From Rhodospirillales bacterium (GTDB lineage: Bacteria; Pseudomonadota; Alphaproteobacteria; Acetobacterales; Acetobacteraceae): a stretch of DNA of 52,897 nucleotides. The notes beneath the pieces are model-generated. The model was not told where the DNA came from. It did no database searches and saw only the letters and a program-made list of their open reading frames with translations. Shown in pieces: positions 28,409-38,400 of this stretch (the first letter of the stretch is position 1; each line of letters begins with the position of its first letter). Position numbers and translations under genes: made by a program. The stretch is from assembly GCA_025359905.1 (NCBI GenBank), contig JANYDF010000130.1:1-52897 (forward strand), in the 5' to 3' direction.

Positions 28409-30073
28409 ATGGATACCGCAAAGCGCACCGCGCGGCTTTGGCTGCGTGAACAGACGAAGCGGGGTCAGCGCGCTGCGCGCCCGGCCATTGCACTCGGCTT
28501 GGCCGGCGCGGCTGCGGCCGTGGTGCAGGCATGGTGCGCTGCCGGGGCCTTGGACGCGGCGATTGCCGGCGCTGCCGCACCGCTGGGGTTGCTGGCGGGC
28601 TTTGCCGTGTTGGCGCTGCTGCGCACCGTGCTGGGACTGCTGGCCGAACAGGCGGCGTTCCGCGCCGGGGCCGCCGCGCGGCGGCGCTTGCGCACCGATG
28701 CGTTGCACCGCCTGCTGGCCGCCGGACCCGCGTTGTTGCGCGGCCGCCATAGCGGTGAATTGGCCAGCATCGTGGTGGACCGCATTGAGGCGCTGGACGG
28801 GCTGTTCGCCCGCTATATTCCAGCCGCAATGCTGGCGGTGATCGCCCCGGCGCTGATCGTGGCCGTGCTGCTGTGGTTCGACGGGGTGGCCGCCCTGATT
28901 CTGATGGGCACCGGGCTGCTGGTGCCGGTGGCAATGGCGCTGTCCGGGCTCGGCGCGGCGGCGGCGTCGCGCAGTCAATTCGCCGCGCTGGCGCGATTGC
29001 AGGCCCGCTTTCTTGACCGCGTACGCGGCATCGCCACGATTGTGATGCTAGGCCGCGCCGCCGATGAGGCGGTGGCGCTCGGCCGCGCTGCCGAGGAATT
29101 GCGCCACCGCACCATGCGGGTGCTGCGCATGGCGTTCCTGTCGTCGGCGGCGCTCGATCTGGCGGCGGCCCTGGCCTTGGTGGTCTTGGCGTTGCGCGCT
29201 TTCGCGCACGGCGCGGCCCCCGGCATCGCGTTGTTCGAGTTGTTGCTGGTGCCGGAGTTCTTCGCGCCGCTGCGGGTGTTCGCCGGGGCGTATCAAGATC
29301 GGATGCAGGCGGTTGGCGCATCCGGCCCGCTGGCCGAGATGCCGCCGGCACCTGAACCAGCGCCGCCGCTGGAGATTCGCACCGTCGAGGCGCGTGGCGT
29401 GTCCGTGGCGTTCGAGACGGTGAATTTCACCTGGGACCCGGCGCGCGGCCCGGCGCTCAATAGCCTCAGTTTCCGGGTGCCCGCCGGCGAAACCCTGGTG
29501 CTGGCCGGGCCGTCCGGCGCAGGCAAATCCACCGTGCTGGAAATCCTGCTCGGCTTCGTTCACCCCGATTCGGGGCGAGTGACGCTGAATGGCGCGGATA
29601 TCGTCACCCTGGTGCCCGCCGCGCTGTCGCGCCTGACCGCTTGGATCGGCCAGCGCCCGGTGCTGTTTGCTGGCACGATTCGCGACAACATCCGTTTTGC
29701 CCGCCCGGAAGCCAGCGATGACGAGGTCGCCGAAGCGGCGCGCTTTGCCCGCGTCGATGGGTTTGCCGCCGGGATGCAGCGCGGCCTGGATACGCAAGTC
29801 GGCGAGGGCGGCTTTGGGTTGTCCGGCGGGCAGGTGCAGCGCGTGGCGATTGCCCGCGCCTTCCTGAAAAACGCGCCGCTGCTGTTGCTCGACGAACCGA
29901 CCGCGCATCTTGATCCGGTGACCGAGGCCGAGGTGCTGGAAAGCTTGAAGCGGCTGACCGTTGGCCGCACCGTCATTCTGGCCAGCCACTCGGCGGCGGC
30001 GCACGCGTTTGGCGGACGGCGGCTCGATCTGCGCGACGGCACGGCGGCGGCCCCGGCCCGAGGTGTGGCATGA
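28409..30073 (+). CDS. cydD: Thiol reductant ABC exporter subunit CydD
   Basis: One half of the heterodimeric CydDC exporter, which moves glutathione and cysteine to the periplasm and is needed for cytochrome bd assembly and periplasmic cytochrome maturation. The 554-residue protein has an N-terminal six-helix membrane domain (about 20-300) and a C-terminal ATPase. The ATPase shows Walker A GPSGAGKST (about residue 367), the Q-loop region IGQRPVLFAGTIRDNIRFA, the signature LSGGQVQRVAIARA, and Walker B LLLLDEPTAHLD. It ends in an ATGA overlap with cydC. No cydAB oxidase genes are in the window. Confidence 0.92.
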   Translation: MDTAKRTARLWLREQTKRGQRAARPAIALGLAGAAAAVVQAWCAAGALDAAIAGAAAPLGLLAGFAVLALLRTVLGLLAEQAAFRAGAAARRRLRTDALHRLLAAGPALLRGRHSGELASIVVDRIEALDGLFARYIPAAMLAVIAPALIVAVLLWFDGVAALILMGTGLLVPVAMALSGLGAAAASRSQFAALARLQARFLDRVRGIATIVMLGRAADEAVALGRAAEELRHRTMRVLRMAFLSSAALDLAAALALVVLALRAFAHGAAPGIALFELLLVPEFFAPLRVFAGAYQDRMQAVGASGPLAEMPPAPEPAPPLEIRTVEARGVSVAFETVNFTWDPARGPALNSLSFRVPAGETLVLAGPSGAGKSTVLEILLGFVHPDSGRVTLNGADIVTLVPAALSRLTAWIGQRPVLFAGTIRDNIRFARPEASDDEVAEAARFARVDGFAAGMQRGLDTQVGEGGFGLSGGQVQRVAIARAFLKNAPLLLLDEPTAHLDPVTEAEVLESLKRLTVGRTVILASHSAAAHAFGGRRLDLRDGTAAAPARGVA

Positions 30074-31698
30074 CCGATCTGCTTCGCATTTTGGCATTGT
30101 GGCGCGGCCGGACGTTCTGGCTGGCGTTCGGTATTCTCATCTCGCTGGCCGCTTTGGCCTGCGGGGCGGCGATGATGGCGCTGTCCGGCAGCATGGTGGC
30201 GGGCGTCGTTACTGGGGCGGCGCTGGCGGCCCCGTTCGCGCTGCGCGTGCTCGGCCCGGCGCGGGTGGTGCTGCGCTATCTGGAACGGCTGGCGACGCAC
30301 GATGCGACATTCCGTGCGCTGGCCGATCTGCGTGTGTGGTTCTTCCGTGGCATCGCCACGAGCAGCGCCGGCGGCCTCGGGTTCCGCCGCGCGGGCGACG
30401 TGCTGGCCCGGCTGGTGACCGATGTCGAGGCGCTGGACGGCATTTATCTGCGCATTCTGATCCCGCTGGCGGGCGCCGTGCTGCTGCTGCCGGTGCTGGC
30501 GATCACCATCGGCCAGATCGATCCGCTGGCCGCTGTCGCGGTGCTGCTGCTGTTTGCTGCCAGCGCCTTTGGGCTGCCGCTACTTTCGGCGCGCGCCGCT
30601 GCTGGGCTGGGCGGGCGGCTGTCCACCACTGGCTCGGCGCTGCGGGTGGCGTGCCTGGATGCGCTGCACGGGCTGCGCGAAGTGCGGGCGTTTTCCGCCG
30701 AAGGGCGGATGCTGGCCAACGTGCAAGCCTGCGAAAGCAACCTGCTCGCCGCCCAGCACGAATTGTCGCGGCGCGGCGCGATTGCCGCCGCCGGGGCGTT
30801 CCTGTGCGCGCAGGTTGGCATTCTGGTCGTGCTGCTGGCCGCCGGGGCGCACCCGGCGCAGGCCGCGTTGCTGGTGCTGCTCGCGGTCGCCGCGTTCGAG
30901 GCGGTCAGCGGGCTGCCGCGCGCCGGTGTCACCGCCGGGCAAGCCGCCGGTGCGGCGCGCCGCGTGCTGGAAGCCGCCGAGCATGGCCCGGCTGTGCCAG
31001 ATCCGGCCCCTGGCGCACCGTTGCCGAAGGGCAGCGCGTTGCGCTTCGAGGGCGTGGCGTTCGCCTGGGCGGCGGACCGGGCCAAAGTATTCGACGGCCT
31101 TACCATCGACATTCCGCAGGGCGCGCGCGTGGCGCTGCTCGGCCCGTCCGGGGCAGGCAAGTCCACGCTGGCGGCGCTGGCGCTGAAGGTCGTCGCCCCG
31201 CAAGCCGGGCGCGTGCTGCTCGGCGGCGCCGATATCGCCACGCTGCCCGCCGCCGAGGTGCGCAGCCGCATCGGCTGGCTCAGCCAGGCCACCCACCTGT
31301 TCGACGACACCATTCGCGGCAATCTGCTGCTGGCCAAGCCGGACGCCGATGACGCCGCACTATGGGCGGTGCTGGAGGCGGCGCAACTCGGCGGCGTGGT
31401 GCGCACGCTGCCCGACGGGCTGGATACCTGGATCGGCGAGGCCGGTGCGCGGCTGTCGGGCGGGCAGGGGCGGCGGCTGGCATTGGCCCGCGCGCTGCTG
31501 TCCACCGCCCCGGTGTTGATTTTCGACGAGCCCTGCGCCGGGCTCGATGCGGAAACCGAGCGCGCCTTCCTCGCCACGTTGAACGAGGTGGCTGAAGGCC
31601 GCACCGTGGTGCTGATCGCCCATCGGCTGACCGGGGTCGAACGGCTCGATCGGATTTTCCGGCTGTCGGCGGGGCGCGCGGTGGCGGCGGCGGGATAA
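30070..31698 (+). CDS. cydC: Thiol reductant ABC exporter subunit CydC
   Basis: Partner half-transporter of CydD, 542 residues. The membrane domain (about 15-290) includes the CydC-type segments PFALRVLGPARVVLRYLERLATHDATFRAL and RRAGDVLARLVTDVEALDGIYLRILIP. The ATPase (about 320-540) has Walker A GPSGAGKST, LSQATHLFDDTIRGNLLLA, signature LSGGQGRRLALARALL and Walker B VLIFDEPCAGLD. It is translationally coupled to cydD by the ATGA overlap. Order, overlap and separate CydC features all support the assignment over a generic lipid exporter. Confidence 0.92.
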   Translation: MTDLLRILALWRGRTFWLAFGILISLAALACGAAMMALSGSMVAGVVTGAALAAPFALRVLGPARVVLRYLERLATHDATFRALADLRVWFFRGIATSSAGGLGFRRAGDVLARLVTDVEALDGIYLRILIPLAGAVLLLPVLAITIGQIDPLAAVAVLLLFAASAFGLPLLSARAAAGLGGRLSTTGSALRVACLDALHGLREVRAFSAEGRMLANVQACESNLLAAQHELSRRGAIAAAGAFLCAQVGILVVLLAAGAHPAQAALLVLLAVAAFEAVSGLPRAGVTAGQAAGAARRVLEAAEHGPAVPDPAPGAPLPKGSALRFEGVAFAWAADRAKVFDGLTIDIPQGARVALLGPSGAGKSTLAALALKVVAPQAGRVLLGGADIATLPAAEVRSRIGWLSQATHLFDDTIRGNLLLAKPDADDAALWAVLEAAQLGGVVRTLPDGLDTWIGEAGARLSGGQGRRLALARALLSTAPVLIFDEPCAGLDAETERAFLATLNEVAEGRTVVLIAHRLTGVERLDRIFRLSAGRAVAAAG

Positions 31699-31769
31699 CG
31701 CCGTGTTGACTGCGGTGCGTTGCGCAGCGCATCACGTACGTTTGAGGATTATCGAGGAGCGACTCGACA

Positions 31770-32153
31770 ATGCGCCGTATGGCTCTTCTCGCAGCTTGGG
31801 TGTTGCTCCTGGCTGGTTGCGCGACTTCGTCGCCCACCCCGCATTATTCGGTGTTCTTTAAGGAATGGTCGGCAGATCTGGAACCCGCCGCACAGGCGGT
31901 GATCGGCGAAGCGGCGGATTGGGCCAAAGCGCATCCCATGCTCACGCTGCAAGTGCGCGGTTATGCCGATCCGCAGGGATCGGTGGCCGCCAACAAACAC
32001 ATTTCCGCCCTGCGCGCCCAAGTGGTGTCCGAGACGTTATTGCGCGACGGTGTGGCCGCACCGCGCGTCCAGCGGATCGCCGAGGGGGCTGGCAGCCCGT
32101 CGCTCGATTCGCAGGAAAATCGCCGCGTGGAGATTGTCTTCGCCACGCCATGA
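31770..32153 (+). CDS. OmpA-like lipoprotein
   Basis: A 127-residue protein with a lipoprotein signal (MRRMALLAAWVLLLAGC, Cys17 as lipidated residue) and a compact OmpA-like peptidoglycan-binding domain: HYSVFFKEWSADLEPAAQAVI, the core LQVRGYADPQGS, and the C-terminal SQENRRVEIVFA with the conserved NRRVE. It is a minimal relative of Pal, likely tethering the outer membrane to peptidoglycan. GAGGAGCG nine bases before the ATG is a strong ribosome site. recQ starts seven nucleotides downstream and may share the transcript. Confidence 0.88.
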   Translation: MRRMALLAAWVLLLAGCATSSPTPHYSVFFKEWSADLEPAAQAVIGEAADWAKAHPMLTLQVRGYADPQGSVAANKHISALRAQVVSETLLRDGVAAPRVQRIAEGAGSPSLDSQENRRVEIVFATP

Positions 32154-32160
32154 GGCGCTG

Positions 32161-34002
32161 ATGCCCGCCGTCGATCTCGAATCCCTCCCGGCCTCGCCGC
32201 TTGAGGCATTGCGCCGCGTGTTCGGCTTTCCGGCGTTCCGGGGGCTGCAACAGGCGGCCGTCGAGCACGTCACCAATGGCGGCGACGCGCTGGTGCTGAT
32301 GCCGACCGGCGGCGGCAAAAGCGTGTGTTATCAGGTGCCGGCCCTGTGCCGCCCCGGCACCGCCGTGGTGGTCTCGCCGTTGATCGCGCTGATGGACGAT
32401 CAGGTGGCGGCGCTGCGGCAACTGGGCGTGGCGGCCGGGGCGCTGCATTCCGAACTGGAGCCGGAGGAACAGCGCCGCGTCTCGCGCGAGTTGGAGGCCG
32501 GGCGGCTCGACCTGCTGTATGTCTCGCCGGAACGGCTGCTGACTTCCGGCACGCAGGAACGGCTGTCACGCCGACAGATTGCCCTGATCGCCATCGACGA
32601 GGCGCATTGCGTCAGCCAGTGGGGCCATGAATTCCGCCCGGAATATCGCGCGCTGGCCGGATTGCGCGAGCAATTCCCCGGTGTGCCGCGCGTGGCGCTG
32701 ACCGCCACCGCCGACCCGCGCACCCGCGCCGATATTCTGGCCGCCCTGGCGATGCAGGACGCCGAGGTGTTCGCCGCCAGCTTCCACCGGCCGAATTTGC
32801 GGCTCGCCGCCGAGCCGAAGGAGTCAGAGACCACGCAGTTGCAGACCCTGCTGCGCCGCCATCGCGGCCACGCGGGCATTGTGTATTGCGGCAGCCGCGC
32901 CAAAACCGAACGCATTGCCGCCTCGCTGCAATCCAAGGGCACCGAGGCTATCGTATTCCATGCCGGGATCGCGCCGGACATCAAGCGCGCCGCGCTGATG
33001 CGGTTCCGCTCCGGCGAAGCGGTGGTGGTGGTGGCCACCATCGCTTTCGGCATGGGCATTGACCGGCCGGACGTGCGCTTTGTCGCGCATCTGGACATGC
33101 CGGACAGCCCGGAAGCCTATTACCAGCAGATAGGCCGCGCCGGGCGCGACGGCGACCCGGCCGATACGCTGCTGCTGTACGGCGGTGAGGACATCGCCCG
33201 CGCCCGCCACTGGCTGGCGCAATCGGCCGCCCCGGAGGCGCAGAAGCGCGTCAGCCGCCAGCGGCTGGAAGCGATGATCGCGCTGACCGAAACCGCAAGC
33301 TGCCGCACCCGGGCACTGTTGGCCTGCTTCGGCGAGGAACTTGAAGGCCCGTGCGGGCATTGCGACAACTGCATCACGCCGTCGAGCACGTTCGACGGCA
33401 CCATCGAGGCGCAGAAGGTGCTGTCGGCGGTGTTCCGCACCGGCCAGCGGTTCGGTGCCAAGCATGTGGTGGATGTGCTGCTCGGCGAAGCCAGCGAAGC
33501 GGTGGTGCGCTGGACGCACGACCGGCTGCCGACCTTCGGTGTCGGGCGTGACCGCACGTCGCGCTTCTGGCACGGCATCATCCGCCAGCTTGTCGCCCTC
33601 GGCGCGCTGGATGTGGTGGAGGCCGAAGGCGGCTTTCGCACCCTGCAACTGGACAGCGACAAAGCCCGCCCGGTGCTGCGCGGCGAAACCCGCCTGATGC
33701 TGCGCGAGGAATCGGCCCAGGTGGCCCGTGAACCGGCCTCCAGCCGGGGCAAGCGCGCGGCGGCGCTGGCCGACCAGCCGGACCGCGCCAGCGATGGGCC
33801 GTTCGAGGCGCTGCGCCAGTGGCGGGCGGCGGAGGCCAAGGGGCAGTCGGTGCCGCCCTATGTGATTTTCCACGACAGCGTGCTGCGTGAAATCGCCGCC
33901 GTGCGGCCGGACAATCTGACCGATCTCGCGGGCATCAAGGGTGTCGGCGCCTCGAAGCTGACGCGTTACGGGGCCGCGGTGCTGACGGCATTGCGCGGTT
34001 AG
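32161..34002 (+). CDS. recQ: ATP-dependent DNA helicase RecQ
   Basis: A 613-residue superfamily 2 helicase that unwinds recombination and replication intermediates with 3'-5' polarity. Visible in order: FGFPAFRGLQQAAVEHV (motif 0), MPTGGGKSVCYQVPAL (Walker A), IDEAHCVSQWGHEFRPEY (DEAH plus aromatic-rich loop), LTATADPRTR, IAFGMGIDRPDVRFVAHLDMP and QIGRAGRDG (motif VI). The RQC zinc site has four cysteines (CRTRALLACFGEELEGPCGHCDNC). A C-terminal HRDC domain spans about 535-613 (ending GIKGVGASKLTRYGAAVL). ATG 32161 matches the family start; the frame is open further upstream inside the OmpA-like gene. Confidence 0.96.
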   Translation: MPAVDLESLPASPLEALRRVFGFPAFRGLQQAAVEHVTNGGDALVLMPTGGGKSVCYQVPALCRPGTAVVVSPLIALMDDQVAALRQLGVAAGALHSELEPEEQRRVSRELEAGRLDLLYVSPERLLTSGTQERLSRRQIALIAIDEAHCVSQWGHEFRPEYRALAGLREQFPGVPRVALTATADPRTRADILAALAMQDAEVFAASFHRPNLRLAAEPKESETTQLQTLLRRHRGHAGIVYCGSRAKTERIAASLQSKGTEAIVFHAGIAPDIKRAALMRFRSGEAVVVVATIAFGMGIDRPDVRFVAHLDMPDSPEAYYQQIGRAGRDGDPADTLLLYGGEDIARARHWLAQSAAPEAQKRVSRQRLEAMIALTETASCRTRALLACFGEELEGPCGHCDNCITPSSTFDGTIEAQKVLSAVFRTGQRFGAKHVVDVLLGEASEAVVRWTHDRLPTFGVGRDRTSRFWHGIIRQLVALGALDVVEAEGGFRTLQLDSDKARPVLRGETRLMLREESAQVAREPASSRGKRAAALADQPDRASDGPFEALRQWRAAEAKGQSVPPYVIFHDSVLREIAAVRPDNLTDLAGIKGVGASKLTRYGAAVLTALRG

Positions 34003-34030
34003 CGATGTCAATCATGCGTCAGCATGGGCG

Positions 34031-35671
34031 CTAGACGCCACGCTCCACCAAATAGCCGCGATATTTCTGCCGCAGCCGCAGCTTGCTGACTTTGCCGGTC
34101 GCGGTGTGCGGCAAGTCGGTGTCCACCACCACCGCGTCCGGCAGCCACCAGTTGGCGACTTTGCCGCGCAGCACCGCCAGCACCGCTTCAGGATCGATCT
34201 CGTGCCCGGCTTTCGGCACCACGACCAGCAGTGGCCGCTCAGTCCATTTCGGGTGCTCGGCGGCCACCACGGCGGCTTCAGCCACGTCGGGGTGCAGCAA
34301 CGCCAGATTTTCCAGTTCGATGGAACTGATCCACTCGCCGCCGGATTTTATGACGTCCTTGGAACGGTCGGTGATCAGCATCTGACCGTGCTGGTCGATG
34401 GTGGCGACATCACCGGTGGTGAACCACCCCTCGGCGTCGCAGGCGCTGCCCGGTTCCTGGCCGTAATACGCGCTGCACACCCAGTTGCCGCAGATTTGCA
34501 GATTGCCCGCCGTCACCCCGTCATGCGGCAGCACGCGGCCCTCGTCGTCGATAATCCGCTGGTCCAGGCCAAAAATCGCCTGGCCCTGCTTGGCCCGCCA
34601 CGCCAGCTTGGCCTCCGGCGTGTCGCCAATGTCGCTGCGATAGGTGTTGTAGACGCCGAGCGGGCTGCATTCGGTCATGCCCCAGGCGTGCTCGACGATC
34701 ACGCCATACTCGCGCTCGAACGCCTCGATCAGCGATGGCGGGCAGGCCGAGCCGCCGATGGCGAGACGTTTGACCGTGTTCAGCCGCTCGCCGCTGGCGC
34801 GCAGGTGGTGCAGCAGCGCCAGCCACACAGTCGGCACCCCGGCGGAGAACGTCACCCGCTCGGCGTTCATCAGGCTGGCAACGCTCGCTCCGTCCAGATG
34901 CCGCCCCGGCATCACCAGCGACGCCCCGGCGGCGATGGCGGAATACGCCATGCCCCAGGCGTTGACGTGGAACATCGGCACAATCGGCATCGCCCGGTCG
35001 TCGGGCCGCAGCCCCATCACCGATGCGCCGTTGACCGCCATGGCGTGCAACACCGTCGAGCGGTGGCTGTACAGCACGCCCTTCGGTTTGCCGGTGGTGC
35101 CGGAGGTGTAGCAAAGTGCCGCAGCGGTGCGTTCGTCGAATTCCGGCCAGTCAAAATTCTCGTCCGCCGCCGCCATCAAGTCTTCGTAGCACAGCAAGGC
35201 AATGCCGCCGGGCAGCGGCAAGTCCGGCATTTCGGCGCGGCTGCACAACATTACCACGGCGCGCACGCTGCCGTTCAGCAGCGGGGCCACGGCGGCCAGC
35301 AGCGGCACGAACGTGAGGTCGGCAAAGATCGCGACATCCGCCGCGTCGTTGACGATATAGGCAATATCGTCCGGCGTCAGCCGTGGATTGACCGTGTGGC
35401 AGACCGCCCCCATGCCGCTGATCGCGTAGTACAGCTCAACATGCCGGTAGCCGTTCCAGGCCAGCGTGGCCACGCGGCCGGACGGCTGCACGCCGAGTTG
35501 CTGCAACACCCGCACCAGCCGGCGGGCGCGGGCTTCCAGCGCGATGTAATTCTGCCGATGGATGCTGCCGTCCACGCCGCGCGACACGATCTCTGCGGTG
35601 CCGTGGTGGCGTGCTGCGTGCCGGATGATCGAGGCGATCATCAGCGGCCGGTCCTGCATCAGTCCGAACAT
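34031..35671 (-). CDS. Acyl-CoA synthetase (long- or medium-chain fatty-acid-CoA ligase type)
   Basis: A 546-residue AMP-forming ligase that activates a fatty acid to its CoA ester. The AMP-binding P-loop is [64 protein letters not shown], and the C-terminal [21 protein letters not shown] with the hinge and catalytic regions are all present, ending in [15 protein letters not shown] with the acylation lysine. It most resembles the medium/long-chain enzymes of proteobacteria (AlkK-like). Chain-length preference is not predictable. It lies directly downstream of phaZ on the same strand (86-nt gap), pointing to fatty acid or polyester metabolism. Confidence 0.92.
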   Translation of the reverse strand: MFGLMQDRPLMIASIIRHAARHHGTAEIVSRGVDGSIHRQNYIALEARARRLVRVLQQLGVQPSGRVATLAWNGYRHVELYYAISGMGAVCHTVNPRLTPDDIAYIVNDAADVAIFADLTFVPLLAAVAPLLNGSVRAVVMLCSRAEMPDLPLPGGIALLCYEDLMAAADENFDWPEFDERTAAALCYTSGTTGKPKGVLYSHRSTVLHAMAVNGASVMGLRPDDRAMPIVPMFHVNAWGMAYSAIAAGASLVMPGRHLDGASVASLMNAERVTFSAGVPTVWLALLHHLRASGERLNTVKRLAIGGSACPPSLIEAFEREYGVIVEHAWGMTECSPLGVYNTYRSDIGDTPEAKLAWRAKQGQAIFGLDQRIIDDEGRVLPHDGVTAGNLQICGNWVCSAYYGQEPGSACDAEGWFTTGDVATIDQHGQMLITDRSKDVIKSGGEWISSIELENLALLHPDVAEAAVVAAEHPKWTERPLLVVVPKAGHEIDPEAVLAVLRGKVANWWLPDAVVVDTDLPHTATGKVSKLRLRQKYRGYLVERGV

Positions 35672-35757
35672 CGTTCCTCCCGGTCGCGGTGTCCCACGTT
35701 TGGTGGGGCGCTTTGGCCGGGCAGAGTACTATGCCGCGCCGCGAACGGCGACGGGTT

Positions 35758-36978
35758 TCAGCGATGCGCTTCGATAAAGCCCTTGATGCGCGGCGCGACC
35801 TCGGTACGGAAGCGGCGGCCGTTGAACAGGCCGTAGTGCCCGACGCTTTTCTGTTCCAGATGGTCGCGCATCGCATCCGGCAGATGCGGCGTGAGTTTGT
35901 GCGCCGCCTTGGTTTGGCCGATGCCGGAAATATCGTCGCGCTCGCCCTCGATGGTGAACATCGCGGTGTGCGTGATCGCCGACGGATCGACGTTGTGGCC
36001 GCGCCACATCAGCAGGCCGCGCGGCAGCAGATGTTCGTGGAACACCGCGTGGATGGTTTCCAAATAGAAGTCGGCGCACAGATCCATCACCGAGCGGTAT
36101 TCTTCGTAGAACGCCCGCTTGCTGGCCAGCGTTTCGCCGTCGCCTTCCACCAGATGCTGGAACATCTGCCAGTGCGCTTCGACATGGCGGTCCAGGTTCA
36201 TCGCCAGGAAGCCGGCCAATTGCAGGAAGCCCGGATACACCCGGCGCAAGAAGCCGGGCTGGCCGAACGGCACCCGGTGGATGGTGTTGGACTTGAACCA
36301 GTCCATGTTGTGCCGCTTGGCGAACTGGTTCACCGCTGTCGGCGCTTCGCGGGTATCGATCGGCCCGCCGATCAGCGTCATGCTGCGCGGCGCGTCGACA
36401 GGCGTGTTCTGGTTCAGCAGCGCCACGGCGGCCAGCACCGGCACGGCGGGCTGGCACACCGCGATCACGTGGGTGTCCGGCCCAAGCAGGCGGACGAAAT
36501 CCATCACATAATCGACGTAGTCGTCGAAGCTGAAATCCGGTGCCATCAGCGGCACTTCGCGGGCGTCGCGCCAGTCCGTGATATACACATCGCAATCCGG
36601 CAACAGCGCCTCGACCGTGCCGCGCAGCAGCGTGGCGTAGTGGCCGGACATCGGCGCCACCAGCAACACCTTGGGATCGTTCGGACGCACGGTGTGGCGG
36701 CGGAAGTGCAACAGATCGCACCAGCCGCGCACGGCGGCAATTTCCTCGGTGACTTTCACCGCCACGCCCTCGATCTGCGTGCTGGGGTGGCCGAAGCTGG
36801 GTTTACCGAAGCGGCGCGTGGTGTGCTCGAAACTATCCAGTGCGGCAGCGGTCACGCGGCCCATGGGCGTCGGGCGAAGCGGATTGAACGGGGCATCCAG
36901 CATCGACAGCGCGCTTTGGGCGAACATGCGCATCGGCGCCATCGAGACCCGCTGCATTTCGTACAGATGATAGAGCAT
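35758..36978 (-). CDS. phaZ: Intracellular polyhydroxyalkanoate depolymerase
   Basis: Mobilises stored polyhydroxybutyrate granules by thiolysis or hydrolysis. The 406-residue protein matches the PhaZa1 family along its length: MLYHLYEMQRVSMAPMRMFA at the start, VLLVAPMSGHYATLLRGTVEALLPDCDVYITDW, and the nucleophile segment VIAVCQPAVPVLA with Cys175 where lipases have Ser. Further matches are MTLIGGPIDTREAPTAVN and VGHYGLFNGRRFRTEVAPRI with the likely catalytic His. A long 197-nt untranslated gap precedes it. Its presence implies that the organism stores PHB, although synthase genes are not in the window. Confidence 0.95.
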   Translation of the reverse strand: MLYHLYEMQRVSMAPMRMFAQSALSMLDAPFNPLRPTPMGRVTAAALDSFEHTTRRFGKPSFGHPSTQIEGVAVKVTEEIAAVRGWCDLLHFRRHTVRPNDPKVLLVAPMSGHYATLLRGTVEALLPDCDVYITDWRDAREVPLMAPDFSFDDYVDYVMDFVRLLGPDTHVIAVCQPAVPVLAAVALLNQNTPVDAPRSMTLIGGPIDTREAPTAVNQFAKRHNMDWFKSNTIHRVPFGQPGFLRRVYPGFLQLAGFLAMNLDRHVEAHWQMFQHLVEGDGETLASKRAFYEEYRSVMDLCADFYLETIHAVFHEHLLPRGLLMWRGHNVDPSAITHTAMFTIEGERDDISGIGQTKAAHKLTPHLPDAMRDHLEQKSVGHYGLFNGRRFRTEVAPRIKGFIEAHR

Positions 36979-37175
36979 TCGCTTCCTTTTCGACCTCGTG
37001 CCGCCGCGAAGCGGGCGGGCGGCGCGCCTGTCCGGCAGCTACCGCCCGGCGATCACGCCGCAACGCCGCAATCTATTGCCGCCGAAGCGGGCTGAGACTG
37101 ACGCATAGTTGGGCAGAGTTCGCAATTCGGCAACTGCTATTCCGGACGGCAGGCCTACGGCTGGGGCAAATCATG

Positions 37176-38291
37176 TCACCGGCGCAGCAGCGCCAGCAGC
37201 AATTCGACCAAAATCAGCACAACAACGGCAATTTCCAGCAATTCGGCCCGGCTGGAGGAGGCTTCGTCGTACAGCGCAGTGTAGGTGTCGCGGATCAGCG
37301 ACAGCTTGCGGTCGACGGCGGCGCTGACCGTACGAACACGGAACAGCTCCAGGGCGGCCGCATAAACGCGCGCCAGATACACGTCCTCCGTCACTTGCAA
37401 CGCGTTGTCGACCTTCTCGGTCAACTCCGTCACCTCGGCGACCAGTGCATACAGGCGGCGGGCAAGGCCCGCGTAACGGCGGGCGGCAAAAACGTTCAGG
37501 CCGCGCCGCGTCGACTCGACCAGATCGTACATACGCGGCAACTCGTCATCGAGCAGTTCGTCGTAGTAGCGCATCTCCAGCAACTGGGCGTTGGCCACCT
37601 CCAACACGTCCAGCACGTCGTTGTCGCCGCGCGGCTCGTAGATGAAAGCCCGGTCCCAGGTCAGCACCACCAGATCGTCGGCATAGTAGGAAAACCGGCT
37701 GCGCAGCAGGTCGGCCCGCGCGGTGTCCGACAGCGGGCGGTGCTCGCCAGACAGCAGCGGCACCAGATCCACCTGCGCCATCAGCGCCGTGGTATCCAGT
37801 TTGCTGTCGAACGCTTGCACCACGGCGAACAGGTAGTCCTCGACCAAGGTCGAAGGGGCGGGCCGTTCCATGGCGGCGGCCAGCACGCTGCGCAGGTGAT
37901 TGACCTGTTTTTCCCACATCCTTGACCCGGCGCCGGAGCCGGCCGCCTTGTCCAATGCGAGCACCGCGCGGACGTAGGCGCTCCAGCCCAAGTTCGCCAC
38001 CGGCAGGCGCAGCGCCAGACTGACAGCGCCGAATTCGAACAGCCGCGCGGTAATTGCCAATTCCACCGTCCCGGCGCCAAGGTCGAGCGGCACCGGATCG
38101 AGGATGATCTCCAGCGGCGGCACCCCGAACGCGACCGCTTTCGGCGGCGTCGCGGACAGTTTCGACCGCGCCGTCCGTCCGGCGGCATGTTTCGCCCAGG
38201 CGGCCTCGGCGCGTTTCAGGTCGATAGCGTAGGCAATATCGAACAGGCGCAACGCCACGATGTGCCCGGCGACGACGGCGAGCTCGGTCAT
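37176..38291 (-). CDS. RMD1/DUF155-like membrane-anchored protein
   Basis: A 371-residue protein resembling the RMD1/Sif2 (DUF155) family, whose bacterial members have no defined function. The C-terminal half carries the family pattern: long helices (ELTEKVDNALQVTEDVYLARVYAAALELF), RKLSLIRDTYTALYDEASSSRAELLEI, and one terminal membrane segment (IAVVVLILVELLLALL). The N-terminal half (about 1-200) is mixed alpha/beta. Eukaryotic relatives anchor in the mitochondrial inner membrane. It is divergent from a sterol-desaturase-family gene; the pairing gives no clear functional clue. The family assignment is by pattern memory. Confidence 0.75.
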   Translation of the reverse strand: MTELAVVAGHIVALRLFDIAYAIDLKRAEAAWAKHAAGRTARSKLSATPPKAVAFGVPPLEIILDPVPLDLGAGTVELAITARLFEFGAVSLALRLPVANLGWSAYVRAVLALDKAAGSGAGSRMWEKQVNHLRSVLAAAMERPAPSTLVEDYLFAVVQAFDSKLDTTALMAQVDLVPLLSGEHRPLSDTARADLLRSRFSYYADDLVVLTWDRAFIYEPRGDNDVLDVLEVANAQLLEMRYYDELLDDELPRMYDLVESTRRGLNVFAARRYAGLARRLYALVAEVTELTEKVDNALQVTEDVYLARVYAAALELFRVRTVSAAVDRKLSLIRDTYTALYDEASSSRAELLEIAVVVLILVELLLALLRR

Positions 38292-38400
38292 GCTTGAGGC
38301 TCCGCAAGGCCGGTCAGTCTACACCGGATTCGGTGCGCGCCCACGCATGTCTGCCCCATGGCGGCGTGACGGCGCAGTTGCGATCTGGCAGGACTCGGTC

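Noticed and set aside
28325-28410. Possible fluoride riboswitch upstream of crcB
   Set aside because: The region lacks the conserved GGCGATGG-type and CCGCC elements of the known motif, and only 84 nt separate it from the cydD start.
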